Positions 35,033 through 42,592 of a stretch of DNA of 64,000 nt are shown piece after piece (positions within the stretch are counted from its first letter, which is position 1; each line of letters starts with the position of its first letter). The stretch covers positions 1 to 64,000 of the forward strand of contig CAVSCX010000011.1 of the NCBI GenBank assembly GCA_963726615.1, written 5' to 3'. Source of the DNA: CAWDZK01 sp963726615. Its GTDB lineage: Bacteria; Actinomycetota; Actinomycetes; JACCUZ01. Under the pieces are notes generated by a model, which was not told the origin of the DNA, searched no databases, and saw only the letters and a program-made list of their open reading frames with translations. The position numbers were made by a program, and so were the translations under genes.

Positions 35033-35039
35033 CGGCTCG

Positions 35040-37331
35040 ATGACCGAGCCGGCCGGGCCCGGCCGGGTCCGCCGCCGGGTGCGCGTCTCGGGGCTGGTGC
35101 AGGGTGTCGGCTTCCGGCCGTTCGTCTGGCGCGAGGCGACCTCGCGCGGACTGGCAGGCTGGGTCGGCAACGACCAGCTCGGCGTCGTCCTGGAGGCCGA
35201 GGGCCCGGCCGAGGTCGTCGACTCCCTGCTGGCCGCGCTGACCCGGCCGCCGCCGCTGGCCCGCGTCGACCTGGTCAGCGCCGAGCCCGTCCCGGTCACC
35301 GGCGAGGCCGGCTTCGAGGTGCGGCTCAGCGCCACCACCGGGCCGCGCCGGGCGCTCGTGTCGCCGGACACGGCCACCTGCGCCGACTGCGTCCGCGAGC
35401 TGCACGACCCGGCCGACCGCCGGGCCGGGTACCCGTTCGTCAACTGCACCTCGTGCGGTCCGCGCTACACGATCGTCACGTCAGTCCCGTACGACCGGTC
35501 CCGGACGACGATGGCACCGTTCCCGCTCTGTGCCGACTGCCGCGCCGAGTACGACGACCCCGCCGACCGCCGCTTCCACGCCGAGCCGGTGTGCTGCCCC
35601 GCGTGCGGCCCGACGCTGCGGCTGCGTCTGCGTGACGGAGGCGACGTCGAGGGTGACCCGATCCAGGCCTGCGCGCGGCTGCTGCGCGACGGCCTGGTCG
35701 TCGCGGTCAAGGGCCTCGGCGGCTACCACCTGGCTGCCGACGCCCGGACGCAGGGCGCGGTCGAGGCGCTGCGCCGGCGCAAGCACCGCGAGGACCGGCC
35801 CTTCGCCCTGATGGTGCGCGACGTGGACGCTGCTCGGGAGCTGTGCCACCTCGACGAGACCGAGCTGGCCCTGCTCACCGGTGCCGCCCGGCCGATCGTG
35901 CTGCTCCGCCGCCGCGACGGCGCCCGGGTCGCGGACGCGGTTGCGCCGGGGGCGCCGTCGCTCGGGCTGATGCTGCCCTACACACCGATGCACACCCTCC
36001 TGCTCGAGGCCTTCGGTGGCCCGCTCGTGCTGACGAGCGGCAACCTCTCCGACGAGCCGATCGCGTTCGCCGACGCCGACGCCGCTGCCCGGCTCGACGG
36101 CATCGCGGACGCGTTCCTGGTCCACGACCGCGAGATCCGCACCCGGGTCGACGACTCCGTCGTCCGGGTGGTCGCCGGCCGGGTCCTGCCGGTGCGGCGC
36201 TCACGCGGCTACGTCCCCGGCGCGCTGGCGCTGCCGCAGCCGAGCCCGCAGCCGGTGCTGGCCTGCGGCTCCGCCCTCAAGAACACGTTCTGCATCACGC
36301 GCGACGCGCACGCGTTCGTGTCCCACCACGTCGGCGACCTGGACGACTACGCCACCCTGCAGTCCTACCTCGACGGCGTCACGCACCTCACCGGGCTGCT
36401 CGACGTCGACCCCAGGGTGGTCGCGCACGACCTGCACCCGGACTACCCCTCGACCCGGTACGCCATCGGGCTGACCGGCGTGGAGCTTGTCGGCGTCCAG
36501 CACCACCACGCGCACATCGCCTCATGCCTCGCCGACAACGGCACCGCCGGCCCGGTCATCGGCGTGGCCTTCGACGGCGTCGGGCACGGCAGCGACGGCA
36601 CCGCCTGGGGCGGGGAGTTCCTCCTCGCGGACCTGGCCGGCTTCGAGCGCGCCGGCCACCTGGCGCAGGTCCCGATGCCCGGCGGGGACGTCGCGGTCCA
36701 CCAGCCGTGGCGGATGGCGGCGGCGCACCTCTGGGCCGCGTACGCCGGGGACTACCCGGCCGGCCTCGCCGTGGCCGCGCGGCAGGGCCGTCGCTGGGAC
36801 GAGGTGCTCTCGGTCGCCCGCGCCGGGGTGAACTCGCCGCTGACCTCGAGTGCCGGCCGGCTGTTCGACGCGGTGTCTGCGCTGCTTGGCGTGCGCGACG
36901 TGGTGACCTACGAGGGGCAGGCGGCGATCGAGCTCGAGCACGTCGCGGACCCGCGGGAGACCGGCAGCTACGCCGTGCCCGTCACGGCGGACCCGGTGGC
37001 CCAGGTCCTGGTCGGCGACCTCGTCCGGGCGGTGACCGAGGACCTGCTGCGCGGCACCGACGTCCCGCTGGTGGCGGCCCGCTTCCACAATGCGCTCGCC
37101 GACGTCGTGCTCGAGGTCAGCCGCCGGCTGCGCGAGCGGGACGGGCTGTCGACGGTGGCGCTGTCCGGCGGGGTGTTCCAGAACGCGCTGCTGGTGACCC
37201 GCTGCCTGCAGCGGCTGGAAGCGGACGGGTTCACCGTCCTGACGCACCGGCAGGTCCCGCCCAACGACGGCGGCATCAGCCTCGGGCAGGCCGCGGTCGC
37301 GGTGGCCCGGCTCGCCGACGCAGCCCGCTGA
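35040..37331 (+). CDS. hypF: Carbamoyltransferase HypF
   Basis: 763 residues. It makes the thiocarbamate on HypE that becomes the CN ligands of the [NiFe] site. Domains in order: acylphosphatase (VRVSGLVQGVGFRPFVWREA), two zinc-finger pairs (CADCVRELHD..CTSCGPRY, CADCRAEYDD..CCPACGP), YrdC-like (VAVKGLGGYHLAADA), and Kae1-like (HHHAHIASCLADN, VAFDGVGHGSDGTAWGGEF, LSGGVFQNALL). It is on the opposite strand from the other hyp genes, 28 bp after rbpA, and ends 7 bp from the convergent SIS gene. Confidence 0.96.
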   Translation: MTEPAGPGRVRRRVRVSGLVQGVGFRPFVWREATSRGLAGWVGNDQLGVVLEAEGPAEVVDSLLAALTRPPPLARVDLVSAEPVPVTGEAGFEVRLSATTGPRRALVSPDTATCADCVRELHDPADRRAGYPFVNCTSCGPRYTIVTSVPYDRSRTTMAPFPLCADCRAEYDDPADRRFHAEPVCCPACGPTLRLRLRDGGDVEGDPIQACARLLRDGLVVAVKGLGGYHLAADARTQGAVEALRRRKHREDRPFALMVRDVDAARELCHLDETELALLTGAARPIVLLRRRDGARVADAVAPGAPSLGLMLPYTPMHTLLLEAFGGPLVLTSGNLSDEPIAFADADAAARLDGIADAFLVHDREIRTRVDDSVVRVVAGRVLPVRRSRGYVPGALALPQPSPQPVLACGSALKNTFCITRDAHAFVSHHVGDLDDYATLQSYLDGVTHLTGLLDVDPRVVAHDLHPDYPSTRYAIGLTGVELVGVQHHHAHIASCLADNGTAGPVIGVAFDGVGHGSDGTAWGGEFLLADLAGFERAGHLAQVPMPGGDVAVHQPWRMAAAHLWAAYAGDYPAGLAVAARQGRRWDEVLSVARAGVNSPLTSSAGRLFDAVSALLGVRDVVTYEGQAAIELEHVADPRETGSYAVPVTADPVAQVLVGDLVRAVTEDLLRGTDVPLVAARFHNALADVVLEVSRRLRERDGLSTVALSGGVFQNALLVTRCLQRLEADGFTVLTHRQVPPNDGGISLGQAAVAVARLADAAR

Positions 37332-37338
37332 CGCCGCG

Positions 37339-38604
37339 TCAGCCGGCCGTGGTGAGCGCGGCCCGGGTGGCCCGCCACAGCACGTGGTACAGCGTCGTCT
37401 GGACCTCCTGCACCCGGTGCACCGACGACGACGGGATCGCGAACAGGTGCTGCAGGGCGGGCAGCTCGGCCATCTTTCCGCCGCCGTAGCCGGCCAGCCC
37501 GACGGTGACCATGCCGATCTTCGCCGCCTGCTCCAGTGCGGCCAGGACGTTTGCCGACCCACCGCTGGTGGACAGCGCCACCGCGATGTCGCCGCTGCGG
37601 CCGAACGCCTTGACCTGCCGGGCGAAGACCACCTCGAAGCTCACGTCGTTGGACAGGGCGGTCACCACGGCGACGTCGTTGGTCAGGCCAAGGGCCGGCA
37701 GCGGACCGGCCGGTGGCGGCGGGTCGACGAAGGTGTGCACCACGTCCTGGGCGTCGGTGCTGCTGCCGCCGTTGCCGAACGCGAGCAGGGTCCCGCCGGC
37801 GGCGAAGGCCTCGGCGAGCCGCGCGGCGCAGTCGGCGACGGCAGAGGCCTGCGCGGCCCCGACCTCGCGGCGCAGCGTCACGATCTCGTCGACCTTCTGC
37901 CGGGCCGACTCGGCCGCGGCGTCGAGGACCGGCTGGGCCTGGCTGCCGCCGCCGTACAGGAACGGGTAGAGCGACTCGACGCCGTCCGGCACCTGCGGCG
38001 ACGACTCCTCGGGGGAGTCGAAGAAGACGTGCACCAGCTCCCAGAGCAGGTGGTACGCCGTGACGTGGCCCTCCTTGACGATGTGCGGGTCGTCGGAGGG
38101 CACGAGCAGGCAGTGGTCGGCCTCCTTGCCGGCCAGCACGTCGCCGCCGTCGCCGCCGACCAGGGCCATGGTGAGCATGCCCGCCTCGCGCGCAGCCGCC
38201 AGGCCGGCCCGCACGTTGGCGCACCGTCCGTCGCCCGAGATGCCGAGCGCGATGTCGTCGGGCCGGCCGAGCACCTGCACCTGGTGGGCGTAGACACCGT
38301 CGAGGCCGCGACGCTCGGCGACCCCCATCAGGGTGGCTGCGTCGCTGACCAAGGACAGCGCCGGCAGGGCGCGCTTGCCGACGATGACCGGGTGCACGAA
38401 CTCGACCGCGACGTGCTGGGCGTCGGTAGCCCCGGCGCCGTTGCCGAAGACGAGCAGCCGGCCCCCGCGGGTGAACCGGTCGGCCATGTCGCGGCAGGCC
38501 TCGGCGAGTGCGATGGCCTGGTCGGACAGTGCCTGCACCGGGGTCACGCGCCGGTCGAAGGCATCGGCGACCACGGCCTCCAGCGACGGGCTGATGACTG
38601 TCAC
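37339..38604 (-). CDS. Tandem SIS-domain protein of the hydrogenase operon
   Basis: 421 residues containing two phosphosugar-isomerase-like (SIS, GmhA-type) domains: RLLVFGNGAGATDAQHVAVEF then GISGDGRCANVRAGLAAARE, and again TLLAFGNGGSSTDAQDVVHTF then LSTSGGSANVLAALEQAAK. GmhA normally is one domain of ~190 residues, so this is an internal duplication; the first copy has Ala and Arg where the second keeps Ser-rich sugar-binding positions, so it may be regulatory. GTG 38604 follows GAGGAGG. It is the last gene of the minus-strand operon, 55 bp after hypE. Role in hydrogenase biology unknown. Confidence 0.8.
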   Translation of the reverse strand: MTVISPSLEAVVADAFDRRVTPVQALSDQAIALAEACRDMADRFTRGGRLLVFGNGAGATDAQHVAVEFVHPVIVGKRALPALSLVSDAATLMGVAERRGLDGVYAHQVQVLGRPDDIALGISGDGRCANVRAGLAAAREAGMLTMALVGGDGGDVLAGKEADHCLLVPSDDPHIVKEGHVTAYHLLWELVHVFFDSPEESSPQVPDGVESLYPFLYGGGSQAQPVLDAAAESARQKVDEIVTLRREVGAAQASAVADCAARLAEAFAAGGTLLAFGNGGSSTDAQDVVHTFVDPPPPAGPLPALGLTNDVAVVTALSNDVSFEVVFARQVKAFGRSGDIAVALSTSGGSANVLAALEQAAKIGMVTVGLAGYGGGKMAELPALQHLFAIPSSSVHRVQEVQTTLYHVLWRATRAALTTAG

Positions 38605-38659
38605 GTCGGCCTCCTCCTCGTCGGTGTCCTCCTCGTCACGCTACGCCGCAGGTCGGTGC

Positions 38660-39763
38660 TCAGCAGATGCGCGGCAGCGGGTCGCCCACGAGCATGTCGA
38701 TGAGCCGGTGGCCGCCGAAGCTGGTGCGCCCCAGGACTCGGCCGGGTGGCTCCTCGCGGACCTCGCCGACGATCGCCGCGTCCTCGCCGGACGGCAGCGA
38801 GCGCATGGCCGCCAGCGCGGCGTCGGCGTGCTCCGGTGCGACGAAGGCGACAAGCTTGCCTTCGTTGGCGACGTAGAGCGGGTCGATGCCGAGGATCTCG
38901 CCGGCGCCGACGACCTCGGGTCGGATCGGCACCCGCGACTCCTCGAGGACCACGCCGACCTCGGCGGCCAGCGCGATCTCGTTGAGCACGGTGGCGACGC
39001 CGCCGCGGGTCGCGTCCCGCATGCAGCGCAGCCCCGGCCCGCAGGCCGCGATGAGCGCGCTGGCAAGCGGCCACAGCGACCGGGTGTCGCTGCGCACGTC
39101 GGCCTCGATGTCCAGGTCCCCGCGGGCGAGCAGTATCGCCACCCCGTGGTCGCCGATCGTGCCCGACACCAGCACCTTGTCGCCCGGCACCACCCGCTGC
39201 GGGGCCAGCTCCAGGTCGTGCTCGAGGACGCCGACACCGGTGGTGACGATGTACATGGAGTCGCACTTGCCGCGCTCGACGACCTTGGTGTCCCCGGTCA
39301 CCACCGAGACGCCGGCCGAGCGGGCCGCCTCGGCCATCGCCGAGATCTCCGCCTCGAGCACCTCGGCGCGCAGGCCCTCCTCGAGCACCAGCGCGGCGGA
39401 CAGCCCCACCGGGCGCGCCCCGGAGACGGCGAGGTCGTTGACGGTGCCGTTGACCGCAAGCTCGCCGATCGAGCCGCCGGCGAACCGGATGGGGCGCACC
39501 ACGAAGGCGTCGGTGGTCAGCGCCAGCCGCGAGGTGCCGACAGTCAGCACCGCGGCGTCGGAGAGCTGGTCGAGGGCGGGGTTGGCCAGCAACGGGACGA
39601 CGAGGCCCTCGACCAGGGCCCGGCTGGCCTTGCCGCCGGCGCCGTGCGCCATCGTGACATGCTCGTCGCGGAACTTCTGCGGCCGCCGGCGCATCTGCTC
39701 GATGCGCTCACCGACCTGGTCCTCGGTGACGTCGGGGGCGACCTGCCCCCGCACCCCGCTCAT
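38660..39763 (-). CDS. hypE: Carbamoyl dehydratase HypE
   Basis: 367 residues, PurM-like fold. MAHGAGGKASRALVEGLVVPLL, LTTDAFVVRPIRFAGGSIGELAVNG, VVTGDTKVVERGKCDSMYI and TRGGVATVLNEIALA are family blocks. The protein ends in PRIC, whose terminal Cys is carbamoylated by HypF and dehydrated to thiocyanate. ATGA overlap with hypD. Confidence 0.96.
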   Translation of the reverse strand: MSGVRGQVAPDVTEDQVGERIEQMRRRPQKFRDEHVTMAHGAGGKASRALVEGLVVPLLANPALDQLSDAAVLTVGTSRLALTTDAFVVRPIRFAGGSIGELAVNGTVNDLAVSGARPVGLSAALVLEEGLRAEVLEAEISAMAEAARSAGVSVVTGDTKVVERGKCDSMYIVTTGVGVLEHDLELAPQRVVPGDKVLVSGTIGDHGVAILLARGDLDIEADVRSDTRSLWPLASALIAACGPGLRCMRDATRGGVATVLNEIALAAEVGVVLEESRVPIRPEVVGAGEILGIDPLYVANEGKLVAFVAPEHADAALAAMRSLPSGEDAAIVGEVREEPPGRVLGRTSFGGHRLIDMLVGDPLPRIC

Positions 39764-40893
39764 CGCAGCACCTCGAGGGTCAGCCGCTGCTTCGCGTACT
39801 GGCCGTAGTTGTAGTACGCCGCGCAGGCGCCCTCGGAGGACACCATGCAGGTGCCGATCGGCGTCTCTGGCGTGCACGCGGTCCCGAAGACCTTGCACTC
39901 CCAGGGCTTGAGCACGCCCTTGAGCACCTCGCCGCACTGGCAGGCCTTGGGGTCGGCGACCCGGACGCCGGGCAGCTCGTAGCGCAGCTCCGCGTCGTAC
40001 TTCGCGTACGCCGGGGCCAGCTGCAGCGCCGAGTGCGCGATCGACCCGAGGCCGCGCCACTCGAAGAACGGGCGAAGCGAGAACACCTGGGCCAGCACCT
40101 TGAGGGCAACCGGGTTGCCGTCGTAGTGGACGACCCGTCCGTACTGGTTCTCGACCTCGGCGCGGCCCTCGGTGAACTGCTTCATGATCATGTGCACGGA
40201 CTGCAGCAGGTCCAGCGGCTCGAAGCCGGCGCACACCAGCGGCATGCCGAAGTCCCGCGAGATCCACTCGTAGGGGCGGCAGCCGATCACCGTGGACACG
40301 TGTCCCGGCCCCAGGAAGGCGTCCAGGCGCAGGTCGGGGGAGTCCAGGATCGCCTTGATGGCGGGGATGATCGTGACGTGGTTGCAGAACACCGAGAAGT
40401 TCTCGAGGCCCTCCTTCTCGGCCCGCAGGATCGTCAGCGCCGTGGACGGCGCTGTCGTCTCGAAGCCGATGGCGTAGAAGACGACCTGGCGGTCCGGGTT
40501 CTCCCGGGCGATCCGCAACGCGTCGAGCGGGGAGTAGACCATCCGGATGTCGGCGCCGCGCGCGTTGGCGTCCAGGAACGAGCCGCGGCTGCCGGGCACC
40601 CGCATCATGTCGCCGAAGCAGGTGAGGATCACGCCGTCGCGCTCGGCGATCGCGATGCCGTCGTCGACCCGGCCCATCGGGATCACGCACACCGGGCACC
40701 CCGGCCCGTGCACCAGCTCGATGGCCTCGGGCAGGTGGTCCTGCACGCCGTAGCGATAGATGGTGTGGGTGTGCCCGCCGCACACCTCCATGATCTTGTA
40801 GTGCCGGCCCGGCTCGCACAGTGACGTGATCTCGCGGCCCAGCACCGCCGCCAGCTCGGCGTCGCGGAACTCGTCGACGAACTTCATGGTCAC
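39760..40893 (-). CDS. hypD: Hydrogenase formation protein HypD
   Basis: 377 residues. HypD is the iron-sulfur scaffold that assembles Fe(CN)2CO with HypC. Active Cys motifs MEVCGGHTH near residue 38 and GPGCPVCVIP near 69-72 are present, plus GFETTAPSTA. The C-terminal 4Fe-4S Cys set is CQCGEVLKG, ECKVFGTAC and GTCMVSSEGAC. Start is GTG 40893 (GTGA overlap) or ATG two codons later. Confidence 0.96.
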   Translation of the reverse strand: MTMKFVDEFRDAELAAVLGREITSLCEPGRHYKIMEVCGGHTHTIYRYGVQDHLPEAIELVHGPGCPVCVIPMGRVDDGIAIAERDGVILTCFGDMMRVPGSRGSFLDANARGADIRMVYSPLDALRIARENPDRQVVFYAIGFETTAPSTALTILRAEKEGLENFSVFCNHVTIIPAIKAILDSPDLRLDAFLGPGHVSTVIGCRPYEWISRDFGMPLVCAGFEPLDLLQSVHMIMKQFTEGRAEVENQYGRVVHYDGNPVALKVLAQVFSLRPFFEWRGLGSIAHSALQLAPAYAKYDAELRYELPGVRVADPKACQCGEVLKGVLKPWECKVFGTACTPETPIGTCMVSSEGACAAYYNYGQYAKQRLTLEVLR

Positions 40894-41171
40894 TCTCCCG
40901 TCTCCGGTACGGACAGCCGTTCGATGGCGACGCCGGCGTGCACGAGCAGCCGGTCACCGGGGGCGACCGGTCCGACGAGCTCGGTGGCGACAAGCTCCTC
41001 GCGGCCCTGGTCGTCGAGGCAGCGCGCATCGCTGCCGGTCACCGACGCCACGGTGAGAGGTACCGCCACGTCCCCGCAGGTGATGCACCCGGGCTCGTTC
41101 GAGCAGACCGGCCCGGCCGACGCGCTGGCCATGTCATCGGTGACGACGGGGATGCCGATGAGGTTCGTCAT
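40890..41171 (-). CDS. HypC-like hydrogenase chaperone, second copy
   Basis: 93 residues. The core VAVPLTVASVTGSDARCLDDQG and LVGPVAPGDRLLVHAGVAIERL follows the HypC/HybG/HupF beta-barrel pattern. It lacks the N-terminal MC found in true HypC; instead it has a ~22-residue N-terminal extension with Cys23, and CITCGD (Cys29, Cys32). It starts inside the hypC stop (ATGA) and overlaps hypD. Probably a partner of HypC/HypD or HypA in assembling this hydrogenase class. Confidence 0.75.
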   Translation of the reverse strand: MTNLIGIPVVTDDMASASAGPVCSNEPGCITCGDVAVPLTVASVTGSDARCLDDQGREELVATELVGPVAPGDRLLVHAGVAIERLSVPETGE

Positions 41172-41443
41172 TCGATGCTCGACTCGGCCACGGCCTGCAG
41201 CTCGTCGGTGAACGCCTGCCCCATCATCTCCAGCATCGACAGGGCTTCGGCGGCCTCCTTCTCGTCGACCTTGGACATCGCGAAGCCGACGTGGATGAGC
41301 ACGTAGTCGCCGATGCTCAGCTCCACGTCCTCCATCAGGCCGATGTTGATCTTTCGTTTGACGCCCACGACGTCGACGAGGGCCAGCTGGTCGTTGCTGC
41401 CGGGCAGGAACTCCACGACCTGACCGGGGATGGCGAGGCACAC
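41168..41443 (-). CDS. hypC: Hydrogenase maturation chaperone HypC
   Basis: 91 residues. It begins MCLAIPGQVVEF with the essential Cys2, and has GDYVLIHVGFAMSKVDEKEAAEAL, both diagnostic. It carries the Fe(CN)2CO unit from HypD to the large subunit. The start is 2 bp after the hypA stop. Confidence 0.96.
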   Translation of the reverse strand: MCLAIPGQVVEFLPGSNDQLALVDVVGVKRKINIGLMEDVELSIGDYVLIHVGFAMSKVDEKEAAEALSMLEMMGQAFTDELQAVAESSIE

Positions 41444-41445
41444 GG

Positions 41446-41913
41446 CTAGATCCCTCCACTCTGGGCCTGCTCAGGGGCCCGTTCGTGAGCATGGTCGGCA
41501 CGCTCGTCCGCACGGTCGTCAGGGTGGTCATGCGTGTGCGCCGGCACCAGCTGGTCCGGCCGGTCGGCGCTCGCCGAGGTGTCGACGTACTCCAGCCACT
41601 CCAGGACCACCTCGTCGCCGCCCTCGGCCGCGACCTCCAGCGACCCGCAGGCCGGGCAGGCGGGCGAGGGGTCGCCGGACTCGAAGTCGTGCCGGCAGTC
41701 CATGCAGTGCCCGTGGACAGGGACGACCACGACCTCGGTGGTCGCGCCCTCGGCCGGGCCGCCCAGCGCGGCGATCTGGAAGGACTGCTCGAAGGCGTCG
41801 GCGACCACCCGGTGCACGGCGCCGACGCGCACGCCGATCCGGGCGACGGGGCGTTCGCCGGCTCGACGCAGGACCAGGTCGAGCACGCCCTCGGAGTAGC
41901 TCATCTCATGCAT
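41446..41913 (-). CDS. hypA: Nickel insertion protein HypA with His/Asp-rich tail
   Basis: 155 residues; normal HypA is about 115. MHEMSYSEGV supplies the nickel ligand His2, and Cys70/Cys73 (CMDC) and Cys86/Cys89 (CPAC) form the zinc site. From residue ~117 there is a His/Asp/Glu-rich extension (QLVPAHTHDHPDDRADERAD, HAHERAPE) that looks able to hold metal. HypA normally works with the GTPase HypB, which is not in this window. It lies 20 bp after the small membrane-protein gene. Confidence 0.93.
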   Translation of the reverse strand: MHEMSYSEGVLDLVLRRAGERPVARIGVRVGAVHRVVADAFEQSFQIAALGGPAEGATTEVVVVPVHGHCMDCRHDFESGDPSPACPACGSLEVAAEGGDEVVLEWLEYVDTSASADRPDQLVPAHTHDHPDDRADERADHAHERAPEQAQSGGI

Positions 41914-41933
41914 GGGCCGGTGGGGTCCCTTCG

Positions 41934-42053
41934 CTACATCGAGCGCATGCGCAGGTAGCGCTTCACGTCGGAGATCGAGCGGACGCCGACGGCGACGCCG
42001 ACAAGTGCGACGCCGGCGACGACAACCGTGGTGATGATGCCGACGGTCCTCAT
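41934..42053 (-). CDS. 39-residue single-helix membrane protein (DUF6893-like)
   Basis: MRTVGIITTVVVAGVALVGV begins one transmembrane helix, followed by a basic tail (SISDVKRYLRMRSM). Its ATG overlaps the protease stop (ATGA), which supports real translation. From memory such a small protein is a regular member of group 1h hydrogenase loci. It could anchor or position the enzyme at the membrane; this is inference. Confidence 0.75.
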   Translation of the reverse strand: MRTVGIITTVVVAGVALVGVAVGVRSISDVKRYLRMRSM

Positions 42054-42592
42054 GGCATGTCCTTTCCCTGTTGTCCCTGTGGAACGTGCTCCGGTGAGCG
42101 AGCGCCCACCGGCGAGCTGTTCGTGCTGAGTCCGAGCTGCTGCTCGAGCACCTCGTGCACCAGCTCGACGGCGCGGTCGACCGCGCCGGCGACGGCCGGG
42201 GTGAGTCCGATGCCCTCGCCGACGTCGGCCGGCTGGCAGCCGACGACGTAGGTCGGGGGGAGCGTGCCGCCGAGCTGACCGAGGCTGGCCAGCACCGCGA
42301 CCGGAGCCATGCCGTGCGCGTCCAGCTCGCCCTCGCCGAGGTCCTCCGGCCCGACCTCGAGCACCCGCAGGTCGCCCGGCGCACCCTCGCCGGGGAGCGC
42401 GTCGACGACGACCAGGGCGTCGTAGCCCTCGAGCAGGTCGTAGGCCAGGTGCATGCCGCGGATGCCGTAGTCGACGACCTTGACGCCCTCCGGCAGCGGG
42501 GCACCGGCCAGCCTGCGGGCGACCTCGCTGCCGAACGCGTCGTCGGTGAGGAACAGGTTGCCGATGCCGGCCACCAGCACGTTGGCGGTCAC
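42050..42592 (-). CDS. Hydrogenase maturation protease (HyaD/HybD family)
   Basis: 180 residues. VLVAGIGNLFLTDDAFGSEV is the N-terminal nickel-sensing motif, VVVDALPGEGAPGDLRVLE holds the second ligand Asp, and ELDAHGMAPVAVL the His. It should remove the 23-residue C-terminal peptide of HhyL after nickel insertion. GTG 42592 overlaps the upstream stop (GTGA). Confidence 0.92.
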   Translation of the reverse strand: MTANVLVAGIGNLFLTDDAFGSEVARRLAGAPLPEGVKVVDYGIRGMHLAYDLLEGYDALVVVDALPGEGAPGDLRVLEVGPEDLGEGELDAHGMAPVAVLASLGQLGGTLPPTYVVGCQPADVGEGIGLTPAVAGAVDRAVELVHEVLEQQLGLSTNSSPVGARSPEHVPQGQQGKDMP

